A stretch of 64,000 bases of DNA from Rubrivivax sp. GTDB taxonomy: Bacteria > Pseudomonadota > Gammaproteobacteria > Burkholderiales > Burkholderiaceae_C. The translations under genes and the position numbers were made by a program. The stretch spans positions 62,001-126,000 of the forward strand of contig JAUXRG010000053.1 in NCBI GenBank assembly GCA_030681795.1, given 5' to 3'. A model generated the notes under the pieces. The model searched no databases. It had not been told where the DNA came from and saw only the letters and a program-made list of their open reading frames with translations. Shown one piece after another: positions 16,845 through 25,493 of the stretch; the stretch's first letter is position 1, and each line of letters opens with the position of its first letter.

Positions 16845-17402
16845 ATGGCCGCCGACCCCAGCACGCCTCCCGCGCAATACATCCGCAACCACATCCGCAC
16901 CGTGCCCGACTGGCCGGCGCCGGGGGTGATGTTCCGCGACATCACGCCGCTGCTCTCCAACCCGCGCGTCTTTCGCGTGTTGATCGACCAGTTCGTGCAC
17001 CGCTACTTCGATGCCCGGCCCGACGCCATCGCCGGGCTCGATGCGCGCGGCTTCATCATCGGCTCGGTGCTGGCCTACGAACTCGGCGTCGGCTTCGTGC
17101 CCATCCGCAAGAAGGGCAAGCTGCCCTTCACCACGGTCGAGGAGACCTACGAGCTCGAATACGGCTCGGCCACGGTGGAGATGCACACCGATGCCGTGCG
17201 CCCCGGCGAGCGCGTGGTGTTGATCGACGACCTCATCGCCACCGGCGGGACCATGATGGCCGGCAAGAACCTGCTCGAGCGCCTGGGCGCGCAAGTGATC
17301 GAAGGTGCGGCGATCGTCGATTTGCCCGAGCTGCAGGGCTCGCGCAAGCTGCGCGATGCGGGATTGCCGCTATTCACTTTGGTGGATTTCGCGGGGCACT
17401 GA
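16845..17402 (+). CDS. apt: Adenine phosphoribosyltransferase
   Basis: The protein has 185 residues. It contains the PRPP-binding loop [17 protein letters not shown] near residue 124, the APT-specific [14 protein letters not shown] segment near residue 63, and RKKGKLPF in the flexible loop. It converts adenine and PRPP to AMP in purine salvage, as a cytoplasmic dimer. Length and motif order are normal. Two GC-rich hairpins follow the stop codon and probably end transcription. Confidence 0.97.
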   Translation: MAADPSTPPAQYIRNHIRTVPDWPAPGVMFRDITPLLSNPRVFRVLIDQFVHRYFDARPDAIAGLDARGFIIGSVLAYELGVGFVPIRKKGKLPFTTVEETYELEYGSATVEMHTDAVRPGERVVLIDDLIATGGTMMAGKNLLERLGAQVIEGAAIVDLPELQGSRKLRDAGLPLFTLVDFAGH

Positions 17403-17404
17403 CG

Positions 17405-17479
17405 GCGCCACGCGGTGGCGCGCAGAGCCGCCGGCCCAGCCCCGGCACGCTCGCCGGACCCCCCTCATTTCGGGGTCCG
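17405..17479 (+). terminator. Two hairpins after apt
   Basis: GCGCCAC-GCG-GTGGCGC (17405-17421) begins three bases after the apt stop. A second stem CGGACCCC (17455-17462) pairs with GGGGTCCG (17472-17479). Neither has a long T-tract, but together they separate apt from the following exported-protein genes. Confidence 0.5.
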
Positions 17480-17622
17480 AATGAGGCCATCAGGGCTTTT
17501 GTGCCCGCCCTAGACTGCGCCGGCAAATTGCGGTTGGGCTTCTGTTTTGATGCCTCCGCCCGCCATTGCTAAGGCGATGTTTGCCGGTGGTTGAACACCG
17601 GAATCAATTTGGAGAGCGCAGC

Positions 17623-18312
17623 ATGCTGGAATCAATCAGGTCGGCCCCCGAGGTTTTTTCGGGACGCGCCGTGTATCGGTTGGGCCTGCTCGCGCTGGCT
17701 CTCAGCCTGTCGCAGGCCGCGCAAGCCGCCGTGGTTTTCAACAATGGCGCGCCGGATCAGGTCTGGGGCGTCAACATGAGTGGCAACGTGGTGGCCGAGG
17801 ACTTCACGCTGGGCGGCATCACCGATATCACCCACCTTCGTTTCTGGAGCATCCAGGGCATCGCGGCCGACTACCTTGGCGGCCTGTCCTGGGCGATCCA
17901 CGGCGGCGGCGCCACGCCGGGTGCGGTGCTGCACAGCGGGCTCGCCACGCCGCTCGCAGTGGCCACAGGCCTGACCGCTCTCGGCGGGACTTACCTCGAA
18001 TTTGCGTTCGACATCTCGACCACGTTCCAACTGAGCGCCGGCAGCTACTGGCTCGCTCTGGACAATAACCCAATCGATCCGGTCAATCCCAGCGAGATGC
18101 TGTGGGAGACCACCGGCAGCGGACTCGGTGTCACCGGGCAATACCTTGATTCGGCCCTCGGCTGGACCGATACCGGCAGCGACCTCGCTTTCAGCATCGA
18201 CGGCACCCTTGTGACCGCCCCGCCTCCGCCGGGCAATGTTCCCGAACCCGGCACTTTGGCCTTGCTCGCCGTCAGCCTCGCCGCCGCCGGCTTCGCGCGG
18301 CGCAAGGCCTGA
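17623..18312 (+). CDS. PEP-CTERM sorting domain protein
   Basis: The protein has 229 residues. A signal peptide ends near residue 35 (AAQA). The mature part is beta-rich, low in charge and rich in Gly, Ser, Asn and Trp. The last 25 residues are a PEP-CTERM signal: VPEPGTLALL, a hydrophobic stretch, and FARRKA at the end. In exosortase (EpsH) systems such proteins are cleaved at this signal and exported with the exopolysaccharide matrix. No exosortase gene is in this window, so it must be elsewhere. The ATG at 17623 has GGAGAG upstream. The upstream in-frame start at 17566 lacks a signal peptide fit. Confidence 0.9.
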   Translation: MLESIRSAPEVFSGRAVYRLGLLALALSLSQAAQAAVVFNNGAPDQVWGVNMSGNVVAEDFTLGGITDITHLRFWSIQGIAADYLGGLSWAIHGGGATPGAVLHSGLATPLAVATGLTALGGTYLEFAFDISTTFQLSAGSYWLALDNNPIDPVNPSEMLWETTGSGLGVTGQYLDSALGWTDTGSDLAFSIDGTLVTAPPPPGNVPEPGTLALLAVSLAAAGFARRKA

Positions 18313-18344
18313 GAAGCCTCGACAAACAAGTTCAGGAGCTTCAC

Positions 18345-20027
18345 ATGCGCAGATTCTTGTTGATTTCACTGTTGGGTTCGACCGCGGCGATGGCCCAGGT
18401 TTCGGCCCCGCTGGTCGCGCAACCGTCGTTTACCGGTGTGTCCGAACCGCTGCATACCATTGCGCGCCGGGCGCAAACCAGCGCGTTTGCGGTGCGGGAC
18501 TTCCGCCCCGACCGCAACCACATGCGCGACAAATCGCTGGTGGCCAAGTCACCCCCCTCGGCCCAAGCCACCCTCGCCCTCGCGCTCGCGCCGACCTTGG
18601 CCGCACCGTTGCCCTACAACCAGACCGCGACCTTCTTGCCGCTGGGCGCGCCGGTGGGTACCAACTTCGAGGCCCTGGGGCTGGGCACGCCCGGCTTCGC
18701 CATCAGTGGCGCGCCGCCCGACACCACGCTGGCCGTCAGCCCGACGCAGATCGTCCAGTGGGTCAATTCCCAGTTCGCCGTCTACAACAAGGCCGGGGTT
18801 CCGCAACTGCCCGCACCGGGCTTCCTGCAGGGCAACTTCATCTGGCAGGGCCTGTCGCCTGGCAGCGTTTGCAGGGACTTCAACCGCGGCGACCCCATCG
18901 TCCAGTACGACCGCATCAACCAGCGCTGGATCCTCTCGCAGTTCGCATTCGACGGCCTGTTTACCTCGAACTCGCAGTGCATCGCCGTGTCGCAGACGAG
19001 CAATGCGATCGGGGCCTACAACCTGTACGAGTACAGCTTCGGCAACGTCCTGCCCGACTACGGCAAGATGGGCCTGTGGCCCGACGCGCTGTACATCACC
19101 TACAACATGTTCACGCTGGGCCAGAACTTCTCTGGCGGGCGCGCTTGCGCCTACGACAAGGCGGCCATGTATGGCGGCGCCGCCGCGACGCAGATCTGCT
19201 TCCAGAGCCCCAACTTCTTCAGCTACCTGCCCTCCGACTTGGATGGCGCGACCCTGCCGCCGCCCGGCACGCCTAACATCCATGTGTCGTGGAATTTCTA
19301 CAACGTGGCGTCGGCGCCCTACACGATGCAGCTGACGAAGTTCGTGCCCAACTTCGCCTCGCCGGCCTTGTCCACCTTCGACGACGGCTTCAGCGGCGCC
19401 GCGTTCTCGTTCGTCGGCATCACGATGGACGCGAACACGTTCGGCGCCTGCAACGACACGGGCGGCACCTGCGTGGCGCAACTCGGCACCGGGCAGACAC
19501 TGGACACGCTGGGCGACCGGCATATGTACCGGCTGGTCTATCGCAACTTCGGCAGCTACGCTTCGCTGCTGGTCACCCAGGCGATCGACCCGGACCGCGT
19601 GGGCGCCGCCAAGGCGCAACTGCGCTGGTGGGAAATCCGCAACCCGAATGCCAACCCGCCGGTGGTCTACCAGAACAGCACCTTCAACCCGAGCGCGGAT
19701 TCGCGCTGGATGGGCTCGGCGGCATTCGACAAACTCGGCAATATCGGCATCGGCTATTCGGTCTCGTCGTCGGCCATGAATCCAGCCATACGGGTGAGCG
19801 GGCGCCTGAAGAACGACCCGAAGAACCTGCTGCGCACCGAAGTGCTGGTACAGGCCGGCGGCGGCAGCCAGACGACAGGCTTGTCGCGCTGGGGGGATTA
19901 CTCGACGATGCAGATCGACCCCATCGACGATTGCACCTTCTGGTACACGACCCAGTACATCGGCACGAACGGCACGTTCAACTGGCGCACGCGGATCGCT
20001 TCGTTCAAGTTCCCGAGTTGCCGGTAA
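18345..20027 (+). CDS. Large secreted protein of unknown function
   Basis: The protein has 560 residues. A short signal peptide ends near residue 17 (AMA). The mature protein is rich in aromatic residues, Gly, Asn and Ser, with short repeated strand-turn patterns. These include DTTLAVSPTQIVQWVNSQFA, QYDRINQRWILSQF, and near the C-terminus SRWGDYSTMQIDPID. This suggests a beta-propeller-like extracellular domain. Several cysteines (near FNRGD, SQCIAV, ACAYDK, GTCVAQ and at the C-terminus) could form disulfides. I do not recognise a named family with confidence. It follows the PEP-CTERM gene by 32 bases and precedes a parvulin gene. Confidence 0.8.
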   Translation: MRRFLLISLLGSTAAMAQVSAPLVAQPSFTGVSEPLHTIARRAQTSAFAVRDFRPDRNHMRDKSLVAKSPPSAQATLALALAPTLAAPLPYNQTATFLPLGAPVGTNFEALGLGTPGFAISGAPPDTTLAVSPTQIVQWVNSQFAVYNKAGVPQLPAPGFLQGNFIWQGLSPGSVCRDFNRGDPIVQYDRINQRWILSQFAFDGLFTSNSQCIAVSQTSNAIGAYNLYEYSFGNVLPDYGKMGLWPDALYITYNMFTLGQNFSGGRACAYDKAAMYGGAAATQICFQSPNFFSYLPSDLDGATLPPPGTPNIHVSWNFYNVASAPYTMQLTKFVPNFASPALSTFDDGFSGAAFSFVGITMDANTFGACNDTGGTCVAQLGTGQTLDTLGDRHMYRLVYRNFGSYASLLVTQAIDPDRVGAAKAQLRWWEIRNPNANPPVVYQNSTFNPSADSRWMGSAAFDKLGNIGIGYSVSSSAMNPAIRVSGRLKNDPKNLLRTEVLVQAGGGSQTTGLSRWGDYSTMQIDPIDDCTFWYTTQYIGTNGTFNWRTRIASFKFPSCR

Positions 20028-20103
20028 GCGTTCCGCGCCTTCTGTATTCCCCGGCGCGCGTCGCCCGTCGCCCGTCGGGTTTCGTTCAGGTCATGGAGTG
20101 TTC

Positions 20104-20940
20104 ATGTTTCGTCGAATCGCGATCTCGCTGGCCTTGCTGGGCCCTCTTGCAACCCAGGCCCAGGTGAGTGACCACACGCCGGTCATCGAGGCCAGCGGGC
20201 TGTCGATCACCAAGGCCGACTTCGAACAGATGTTGTCCGGCGACCCGCGTTTTGCTCGCGCGATGGCGCAACCGGAAGCCAAGCTGGCCTTGGGCACGGA
20301 TTTCGGCAAGGCCTTCGCGCTCGAGGCGGAAGCGCGCAAACGCAAACTCGAGCAATCGCCCTCGGTGCAGTTGAAGATTCGCAACTACACGACGCAGCTG
20401 CTCGCCAACGAGCTGCTGGTGAGCCTGCGCAAGGGCTACCTCAAGGACGATGCGGCGCTCGCCGCCCTGTACGAGAAGAACAAGGAGGCCTATGCCGAGC
20501 CCCGCGTGCGGCAGATCCTGGTTCGCATGCAGGGTTCGGCGGTCGCGTTGCGCAAGGGCAAGCCTGATCTTTCGCTCGCGCAGGCGCGAACCAAGGCCGA
20601 AGTCCTGCGGGCCAAGCTCGCCAGCGGCGCCGACTTTGCCGCGCTGGCCAGGGCCGAGTCGGATGACCTCGGTTCAATCAAGACCGGAGGCGACATCGGC
20701 TTCGTTCCCAAGGGCACAGCGGATGCCGAATTTGAGGCGGTGGCCTTTTCGTTGCCGGTGGGCACGACCAGCGGCGTCATAAAGACCGGCTACGGTTTCC
20801 ACCTCATTCGTGTCGAAGAGCGCAGGCCGATGGCGCTCGAGGCGGTCAAGGAGATCCTGGCCAACGAGCTGGCTCACAGGGACCTGGACGGCATCATCCT
20901 CAACGGCTACAAGCTCAACCTGGCCTATTTCGGCAAGTAG
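20104..20940 (+). CDS. Periplasmic parvulin-type peptidyl-prolyl isomerase
   Basis: The protein has 278 residues. A signal peptide covers about residues 1-19. An N-terminal helical domain (SITKADFEQMLSGDPRF) resembles SurA/PrsA-type chaperone segments. The PpiC rotamase domain runs from about residue 130 (EPRVRQILVRMQG) to 225, with GGDIGFVPKG and GFHLIRVEERRP. It should isomerise proline bonds in exported proteins. The ATG at 20104 is preceded by GGAG at five bases. A GTG two codons earlier adds nothing. The gene follows two secreted-protein genes, and its product may help fold them, which is inference. Confidence 0.9.
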   Translation: MFRRIAISLALLGPLATQAQVSDHTPVIEASGLSITKADFEQMLSGDPRFARAMAQPEAKLALGTDFGKAFALEAEARKRKLEQSPSVQLKIRNYTTQLLANELLVSLRKGYLKDDAALAALYEKNKEAYAEPRVRQILVRMQGSAVALRKGKPDLSLAQARTKAEVLRAKLASGADFAALARAESDDLGSIKTGGDIGFVPKGTADAEFEAVAFSLPVGTTSGVIKTGYGFHLIRVEERRPMALEAVKEILANELAHRDLDGIILNGYKLNLAYFGK

Positions 20941-20948
20941 GCGCCAAA

Positions 20949-20968
20949 GCCCGCCTGTTCGCGCGGGC
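20949..20968. terminator. Hairpin between convergent parvulin gene and mnmE
   Basis: GCCCGC (20949-20954) and GCGGGC (20963-20968) can pair across eight bases in the 42-base gap between two convergent genes. This could end transcription from both sides. The stem is short and there is no T-tract. Confidence 0.35.
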
Positions 20969-20982
20969 GGTTGGAGCCGGGG

Positions 20983-22383
20983 TCACTTGCCTATGCAGAA
21001 CCGGCTGAAGATTTCGCCGAGCAAGTCCTCGCTGCTGAACGCCCCGGTGATCTCGCCCAGCGCGAGGTGCGCCAGTCGCAGCTCCTCGGCCAGCAGGTCC
21101 AGCGCCGCGTCGCGCGCGGCCGCATGGGCCTGCGCCAGGGCCATGTGCTCGCGGGTTCGCTGCAGCGCCTGCACGTGGCGCGTGCGGGCGATGAACAGGC
21201 CTTCGGGCGCGGCCTGCCAGCCCGCCTGCTGCAGCAAGGCGTGGCGCAGCGCGTCGATTCCCTGACCGGTCAGCGCCGAGATCGCCACCCCTTCTTGTTC
21301 CGGTGCCTGTGCCCCGGCAAGGTCGACCTTGTTGAAGGCGTGCAGCACCGGCACGCCGGCGGGCAGCCGCGCGGCGATGGCGGCTTCGCCGGCCTCGTAG
21401 GTGGCCTGGCCACGGCGCGCCAGGTCGTGCAGGAAGAGCACGGCGTCGGCCTCGGCGATGGCCTGCCAGCTGCGGCCCATGCCGATGCGCTCGACCTCGT
21501 CGGCAGCATCGTCGTCGTGGCGCAGGCCGGCGGTGTCGACCACGTGCAGCGGCACGCCCTCGATCTGGATCGTCTCGCTGATCTTGTCTCGCGTGGTACC
21601 GGGGAGGGGCGTGACGATGGCCAGCTCGGCGCCAGCCAGGGCGTTGAGCAGCGAGCTCTTGCCCACGTTGGGTTGGCCGGCGATGACCACGCGCAGGCCC
21701 TCGCGCAGCAGCGCGCCCTGCCGCGCGCGGGCCAGCGTCGCGGCGATCGCGGCTTCGATGGCATCGAGCTGCGCGCGGGCGCCGGCCTTTTCGAGGAAAT
21801 CGATCTCCTCTTCGGGGAAGTCCAGCGTGGCCTCGACGAGCATGCGCAGGCGCACCAGGCGTTCGGCCAGCGTGTCGATCTCGGCCGAGAAGGCGCCTGA
21901 GAGCGAGCGCGCCGCCGAGCGCGCCGCCGCTTCGGTGCTGGCGTCGATGAGGTCGGCCACGGCCTCGGCCTGGGCGAGATCGATCTTGTCGTTGAGAAAA
22001 GCGCGCTCGGTGAATTCGCCCGGCGCGGCCAGCCGCAGGCCCGGCTGGGCTTGCAGGCAGCGCGCCAGCAGCAGCTGCAAGAGCACCGGGCCGCCGTGCG
22101 CTTGCAGCTCCAGCACGTCTTCGCCGGTGTACGAATGCGGCGCCGGGAAGTGGATGGCCAAGCCGCGGTCCAGCGGCTGGCCGTCGCTGCCCAGGAAGGG
22201 CAAGAGCGTGGCCTGGCGCGGCGCCAGCGTCCGGCCGCAAACGGCACGGATCAAGGCCGTGAGGTCGCGCCCGGAGGCACGCACGATACCCACGGCGCCA
22301 CGGCCGGGCGCGGTGGCGATGGCGACGATGGGGTCCAGCGGGCGGCCGAGCACTGAGCCCGGCGCGGTGGGGGCGGCGCGCAT
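20983..22383 (-). CDS. mnmE: tRNA modification GTPase MnmE
   Basis: The protein has 466 residues. The N-terminal TrmE domain ([22 protein letters not shown], by position residues 18-39) binds a folate. The helical domain includes [20 protein letters not shown]. The inserted GTPase domain has GQPNVGKS (G1), DTAG (G3) and NKVD (G4). The protein ends in the required FCIGK, whose Cys is catalytic. With MnmG it installs the carboxymethylaminomethyl group on U34 of tRNAs. The ATG at 22383 matches the family N-terminus. An open frame to 22569 has no family similarity. It is the last gene of the rpmH-rnpA-yidD-yidC-mnmE block. Confidence 0.97.
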   Translation of the reverse strand: MRAAPTAPGSVLGRPLDPIVAIATAPGRGAVGIVRASGRDLTALIRAVCGRTLAPRQATLLPFLGSDGQPLDRGLAIHFPAPHSYTGEDVLELQAHGGPVLLQLLLARCLQAQPGLRLAAPGEFTERAFLNDKIDLAQAEAVADLIDASTEAAARSAARSLSGAFSAEIDTLAERLVRLRMLVEATLDFPEEEIDFLEKAGARAQLDAIEAAIAATLARARQGALLREGLRVVIAGQPNVGKSSLLNALAGAELAIVTPLPGTTRDKISETIQIEGVPLHVVDTAGLRHDDDAADEVERIGMGRSWQAIAEADAVLFLHDLARRGQATYEAGEAAIAARLPAGVPVLHAFNKVDLAGAQAPEQEGVAISALTGQGIDALRHALLQQAGWQAAPEGLFIARTRHVQALQRTREHMALAQAHAAARDAALDLLAEELRLAHLALGEITGAFSSEDLLGEIFSRFCIGK

Positions 22384-22605
22384 GGGGGATTGATTCTGGC
22401 GCACCGGCCTCACCGGGCCTTCTGGTGAATACGAGGTATGGCGAGGTATGGCGCGGGTGGAGGGGGCCCGGGCCTTGGATGGCGTCGCGCCCGGTCCTCC
22501 TGAGCCGGCTCTTTCAAGCCGGGTCGCCCGCATAAGAGGCATCCTCGGCACAAGTGCCCGCCGACTCAAGCCCTGTTCAGGGCAAGCCCCCGGGCCCGGC
22601 GTGAG
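22384..22605. other. Spacer between yidC and mnmE with short inverted repeats
   Basis: This gap has no supported reading frame. It contains CCGGCT/AGCCGG with a six-base loop, GCCCTG/CAGGGC close together, and a small tandem duplication GAGGTATGGC (two adjacent copies near 22430-22450). The hairpins may moderate transcription from yidC into mnmE. Confidence 0.3.
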
Positions 22606-24291
22606 CTATTTCCCGTTTACGCCCAGCTGCCGGTTGATGAACCACTGCTGCGCGATCGAGAGGATGTTGTTCGTCAACCAGTACAGCACCAGACCGGCCG
22701 GGAAGAAGAAGAACATGAAGCCGAAGGCCAGCGGCATGATCCACATCATCTTGGCTTGCACCGGGTCCGGTGGCGCCGGGTTGAGCCAGACCTGGAACAG
22801 CGATGAGACGGTCATCAACACCGGCAGGATGTAGAAGGGGTCCTTGGCCGCGAGGTCGGCGATCCAGCCGATCCAGGGCGCGCCGCGCATCTCCACGCTG
22901 GACAACAGCACCCAGTACAGCGCGATGAAGAATGGCATCTGCACGAAGATCGGCAGGCAGCCGCCCAGCGGATTGACTTTTTCCTCGCGGTAGATGCGCA
23001 TCATCTGCTGCTGCATCTCCTGCGGCTTGTCCTTGTAGCGCTCGCGCAGCTCAGCCACCTTGGGCGCCACGGCCTTCATCTTGCCCATGCTGCGGTAGGC
23101 GCTGGCATTGAGCCAGTAGAAGGCGATCTTCAGCAGCACCACCAGGGCCACGATCGCCCAGCCCCAGTTGCCCAGCACGGCATGCAGCTTGGTCAGCAGC
23201 CAGAAAAGCGGCTTGGACAGCACGGTGAGCCAGCCGTAGTCCTTCACCAGTTCAAGCCCCGGCGCGAGTTCGGCGAGCTTGTTCTCTTCCTGCGGGCCGG
23301 CAAACAGCGTGGCTTCGAAGGACTTCGTCGCCCCCGGGGCCACTTCGCCCAGCGGCAGCACCATGGCGATGGTGTAGTGGTTTTCGGCGACCTTGGCGGT
23401 GCGGAATTCGCGCGGGCCGGCCGCGCCCACTAGCCAGGCCGAGGCGAAATAGTGCTGCACCATCGCCACCCAGCCGTTCTCGCCGGCCTTGTCGTGGATG
23501 TCGCCGCCCTTGGCGATGTCCTTGAAGTCGATCTTCTTGAACTTGCTCGCCTCCGTATACATGGCCGGGCCGGTGAAGGTGAAGTAAAAGCTCGATTCAC
23601 CTTCGGGCGGGTTGCCGTCGCGCGCCAGCTGCAGGTAGAGCTGCGGCGACAGGGGTGCGGTGCCCTGGTTGATAAATTCGTGCTTCACGGCCACGGTGTA
23701 CTCGCCGCGCCTGAAGGTGTAGGTCTTGGCCAACTTGCGGCCGTCGACGGCCGGCGACTCGAAACGCAGTTGCAGCTCGTTGACCCCGGCCGTCAGGTTG
23801 CGCTCGCCGGGCACCACGGTCATCTGCGTGAGGTGGTTGGGCAGCGCGATACCGGGCTGGTTCGTGATCAGCCCCGTCTGCGCCACGTAAAGCCGCTTGG
23901 CGCTCTGGTCGAACAGCACCGTGTTCTGCCTGGGGTCCACGGCGTCGCGGTAGCCCAGCAGTTCGAGCCGCACCAGCGAGCCGCCCTGGCTGTCGAAGGT
24001 GGCCTTGACCACGTCGGTGGTCAGCGTCACCCGTTCACCCGCGGGCTGAATCACCGGTGCCGCGGGCAATGCCGCTGCGGTGGGCGCGGCGCCTACGGGG
24101 GCCGGCACAGCCGCAGCGGCGGGTACCCCTGCTGAGGCCGGTGTGGGCGGCGCCGAGCTGGCGCTGGCGGCGGGCTTGGCCTGGCCGCCGAACATCGACG
24201 CCTGGCCGTTGTGCTTCTGCCAGGCATCCCAGAGCAGGACGAGCGACATCGTGAAGACGACCCACATCAGGGTGCGGCGTATATCGGTCAT
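22606..24291 (-). CDS. yidC: Membrane protein insertase YidC
   Basis: The protein has 561 residues. The N-terminal signal anchor (residues 7-23, MWVVFTMSLVLLWDAW) is followed by an Ala/Pro-rich linker and the large periplasmic beta domain (about residues 80-340). The C-terminal Oxa1/YidC core has five membrane segments and the KPQEMQQQMMRIYREEKVNP cytoplasmic loop. It inserts and folds inner-membrane proteins with or without SecYEG. Its ATG overlaps the yidD stop as ATGA. The 222 bases between yidC and mnmE hold two short hairpins and no gene. Confidence 0.97.
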   Translation of the reverse strand: MTDIRRTLMWVVFTMSLVLLWDAWQKHNGQASMFGGQAKPAASASSAPPTPASAGVPAAAAVPAPVGAAPTAAALPAAPVIQPAGERVTLTTDVVKATFDSQGGSLVRLELLGYRDAVDPRQNTVLFDQSAKRLYVAQTGLITNQPGIALPNHLTQMTVVPGERNLTAGVNELQLRFESPAVDGRKLAKTYTFRRGEYTVAVKHEFINQGTAPLSPQLYLQLARDGNPPEGESSFYFTFTGPAMYTEASKFKKIDFKDIAKGGDIHDKAGENGWVAMVQHYFASAWLVGAAGPREFRTAKVAENHYTIAMVLPLGEVAPGATKSFEATLFAGPQEENKLAELAPGLELVKDYGWLTVLSKPLFWLLTKLHAVLGNWGWAIVALVVLLKIAFYWLNASAYRSMGKMKAVAPKVAELRERYKDKPQEMQQQMMRIYREEKVNPLGGCLPIFVQMPFFIALYWVLLSSVEMRGAPWIGWIADLAAKDPFYILPVLMTVSSLFQVWLNPAPPDPVQAKMMWIMPLAFGFMFFFFPAGLVLYWLTNNILSIAQQWFINRQLGVNGK

Positions 24292-24623
24292 GGGTGTTTC
24301 CGGGTCGGGGGGCGAGGGTCGGCCGCTTTGCCACCCAGGCCGAGCCGGGTGAACAGACCGGCGGCCGGGTTCGGAAAGTCTTGCGGGACGGGATCCAGGC
24401 CGCCGTCGCACCAGGGATGGCAGCGAAGGATGCGCCCGGCCACCAGCGCGCTGCCGCGCATGGCGCCATGCTGCTCCAGCGCCTGCAGCGCGTAGGCCGA
24501 GCATGTCGGCTCGAAACGGCAGGCGTTGCCCAGCCAGGGCTTGAGCAGCAGCCGATAGCCCTGCACCATGGCGATCAGCAGCTGGCGCGGCCAGCGACGG
24601 GGGTCGAATGCCAAGATCGACAC
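24288..24623 (-). CDS. yidD: Membrane protein insertion efficiency factor YidD
   Basis: The protein has 111 residues. It carries the YidD core: QLLIAMVQGYRLLLKPWLGN, then CRFEPTCSAYALQALEQHG with the conserved cysteines, and HPWCDGGLDPVP. YidD is a small amphipathic protein that supports YidC-dependent insertion. The GTG at 24623 lies two bases after the rnpA stop, and the stop overlaps the yidC start, so translation is coupled on both sides. The C-terminal tail of about 25 residues is longer than in E. coli. Confidence 0.93.
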   Translation of the reverse strand: MSILAFDPRRWPRQLLIAMVQGYRLLLKPWLGNACRFEPTCSAYALQALEQHGAMRGSALVAGRILRCHPWCDGGLDPVPQDFPNPAAGLFTRLGLGGKAADPRPPTRKHP

Positions 24624-24625
24624 CT

Positions 24626-25066
24626 TCAGCGGCTCGCCGGCCCGAACAGGCCGTCGAGCTCTCCGCGCGCCGCAGCGGCCAGGGCCGCCGAGCGTGCGGA
24701 AACGAATGTGGCCGGCGTGAAGGGCGCGCGCAGGCGCACCAACCACAGGCCCGCTGGCAGGCCACAGGCGTGCCGTTCGAAGGCGCTGCGGGCCTGACGC
24801 TTGAACAGATTGCGCGTCACCGCGCGGCGGGCATATCGCTTGGGCACCACGCAGCCAAACCAGTGCCCATTCAGCGAGTCATCCACAGGGTGTTGACATC
24901 CCGGTGCAGGGGCTGTGGACAACTTTTCAGACGACGCCCGCTCGCCGCGCTTCGCAGCGGCCTGCGGGCCGGCCGCCACATGGTGGAGAGCGAAGTGAGC
25001 GCTTCGGGAACACGAACGCGTCGCAAGCAGGCGCTCGAAGTCGGCCTTGTTGACGAGGCGGTCCAC
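24626..25066 (-). CDS. rnpA: Ribonuclease P protein component
   Basis: The protein has 146 residues. The RNR motif region VVPKRYARRAVTRNLFKRQA is near residues 70-90, and the N-terminal VNKADFERLLAT is the usual start of the domain. It binds the M1 RNA and matures the 5' ends of tRNAs. An insertion of about 20 residues (around EKLSTAPAPGCQHP) lies before the RNR motif, common in betaproteobacteria. The GTG at 25066 is the best start. An ATG-initiated frame reaching 25369 would run through rpmH and is rejected. Two DnaA-box-like sequences fall inside this gene. Confidence 0.92.
   Translation of the reverse strand: MDRLVNKADFERLLATRSCSRSAHFALHHVAAGPQAAAKRGERASSEKLSTAPAPGCQHPVDDSLNGHWFGCVVPKRYARRAVTRNLFKRQARSAFERHACGLPAGLWLVRLRAPFTPATFVSARSAALAAAARGELDGLFGPASR
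24879..24922. promoter_or_regulatory. Two DnaA-box-like sites inside rnpA
   Basis: TCATCCACA (24879-24887) and TGTGGACAA (24914-24922, reading TTGTCCACA on the other strand) each differ from the TTATCCACA consensus at one base. They lie close to the origin region. They may add to DnaA binding there, or be chance matches within coding sequence. Confidence 0.3.
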
Positions 25067-25137
25067 GAGGCAGCCAGACAGGGCAGCCCGGGGCTGGGGC
25101 AAGGGGAGGGACAGCGGACTGAAGGGACGGCGCGGCG

Positions 25138-25272
25138 TCAGACAGCCAAGCGCTTGCGTCCCTTGGCACGGCGGGCGTTGATGACCGCGCGGCCACCGCG
25201 CGACTTCATGCGCACGAGAAACCCGTGGGTGCGGGCGCGGCGGATCTTGGAGGGTTGATAGGTGCGCTTCAT
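25138..25272 (-). CDS. rpmH: Large ribosomal subunit protein bL34
   Basis: This 44-residue highly basic protein reads [20 protein letters not shown] and ends AKGRKRLAV, the standard bL34 sequence. It is part of the 50S subunit. The ATG at 25272 is preceded by GGATCCTCCCAT on the plus strand, which gives GGGAGGATCC-like Shine-Dalgarno character on the coding strand. It is the first gene of the leftward block rpmH-rnpA-yidD-yidC-mnmE, next to dnaA. Confidence 0.98.
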   Translation of the reverse strand: MKRTYQPSKIRRARTHGFLVRMKSRGGRAVINARRAKGRKRLAV

Positions 25273-25340
25273 GGGAGGATCCTTGGGCCGCCGCGGGCAG
25301 CCTCTTGAGGTGAATCTGGTTTGGGTACGGGAAACCCACG

Positions 25341-25369
25341 ATTACATCAAAAAATGCCAATCCAGTCAA
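25341..25369 (-). promoter_or_regulatory. Sigma-70 promoter for rpmH
   Basis: On the minus strand TTGACT (25369-25364) is followed by a 17-base spacer and TGTAAT (25346-25341). Each hexamer matches the sigma-70 consensus at five of six bases. Transcription would start about 60 bases before the rpmH start codon. Confidence 0.75.
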
Positions 25370-25404
25370 ACACTTGCACCACGGCCCGCCGTTTATCGCA
25401 GGGG

Positions 25405-25433
25405 TTGACGGCGGACAAGAATATGTGGATAAC
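25405..25433 (+). promoter_or_regulatory. dnaA promoter with overlapping DnaA box
   Basis: TTGACG (25405-25410), a 17-base spacer and GATAAC (25428-25433) form a plausible sigma-70 promoter 60 bases before the dnaA start. A perfect DnaA box, TGTGGATAA (25424-25432, TTATCCACA on the other strand), covers the -10 region. Binding of DnaA would block RNA polymerase, which fits the known autoregulation of dnaA. Confidence 0.6.
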
Positions 25434-25493
25434 TGCTATCCGCCGATGGTGATGGACGCCAGAATCGGCGGCTCCCAGAAGAAGATTTCCACA

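Larger units (their letters stand above)
25273..25493. other. Candidate replication origin region (rpmH-dnaA intergenic)
   Basis: This 221-base gap separates the leftward rpmH block from the rightward dnaA-dnaN-gyrB block, the classical site of a chromosomal origin. It contains one perfect DnaA box, an AT-richer stretch near 25340-25370 that could unwind, and back-to-back promoters. Only one perfect box is present here. Further imperfect boxes lie in rnpA and between dnaA and dnaN, so the true origin may span or lie in the dnaA-dnaN gap. Confidence 0.6.

Noticed and set aside
17480..17622. Sigma-54-type promoter for the PEP-CTERM gene
   Set aside because: I looked for GG and GC at -24/-12 spacing as reported for some PEP-CTERM genes, and no convincing match is present.
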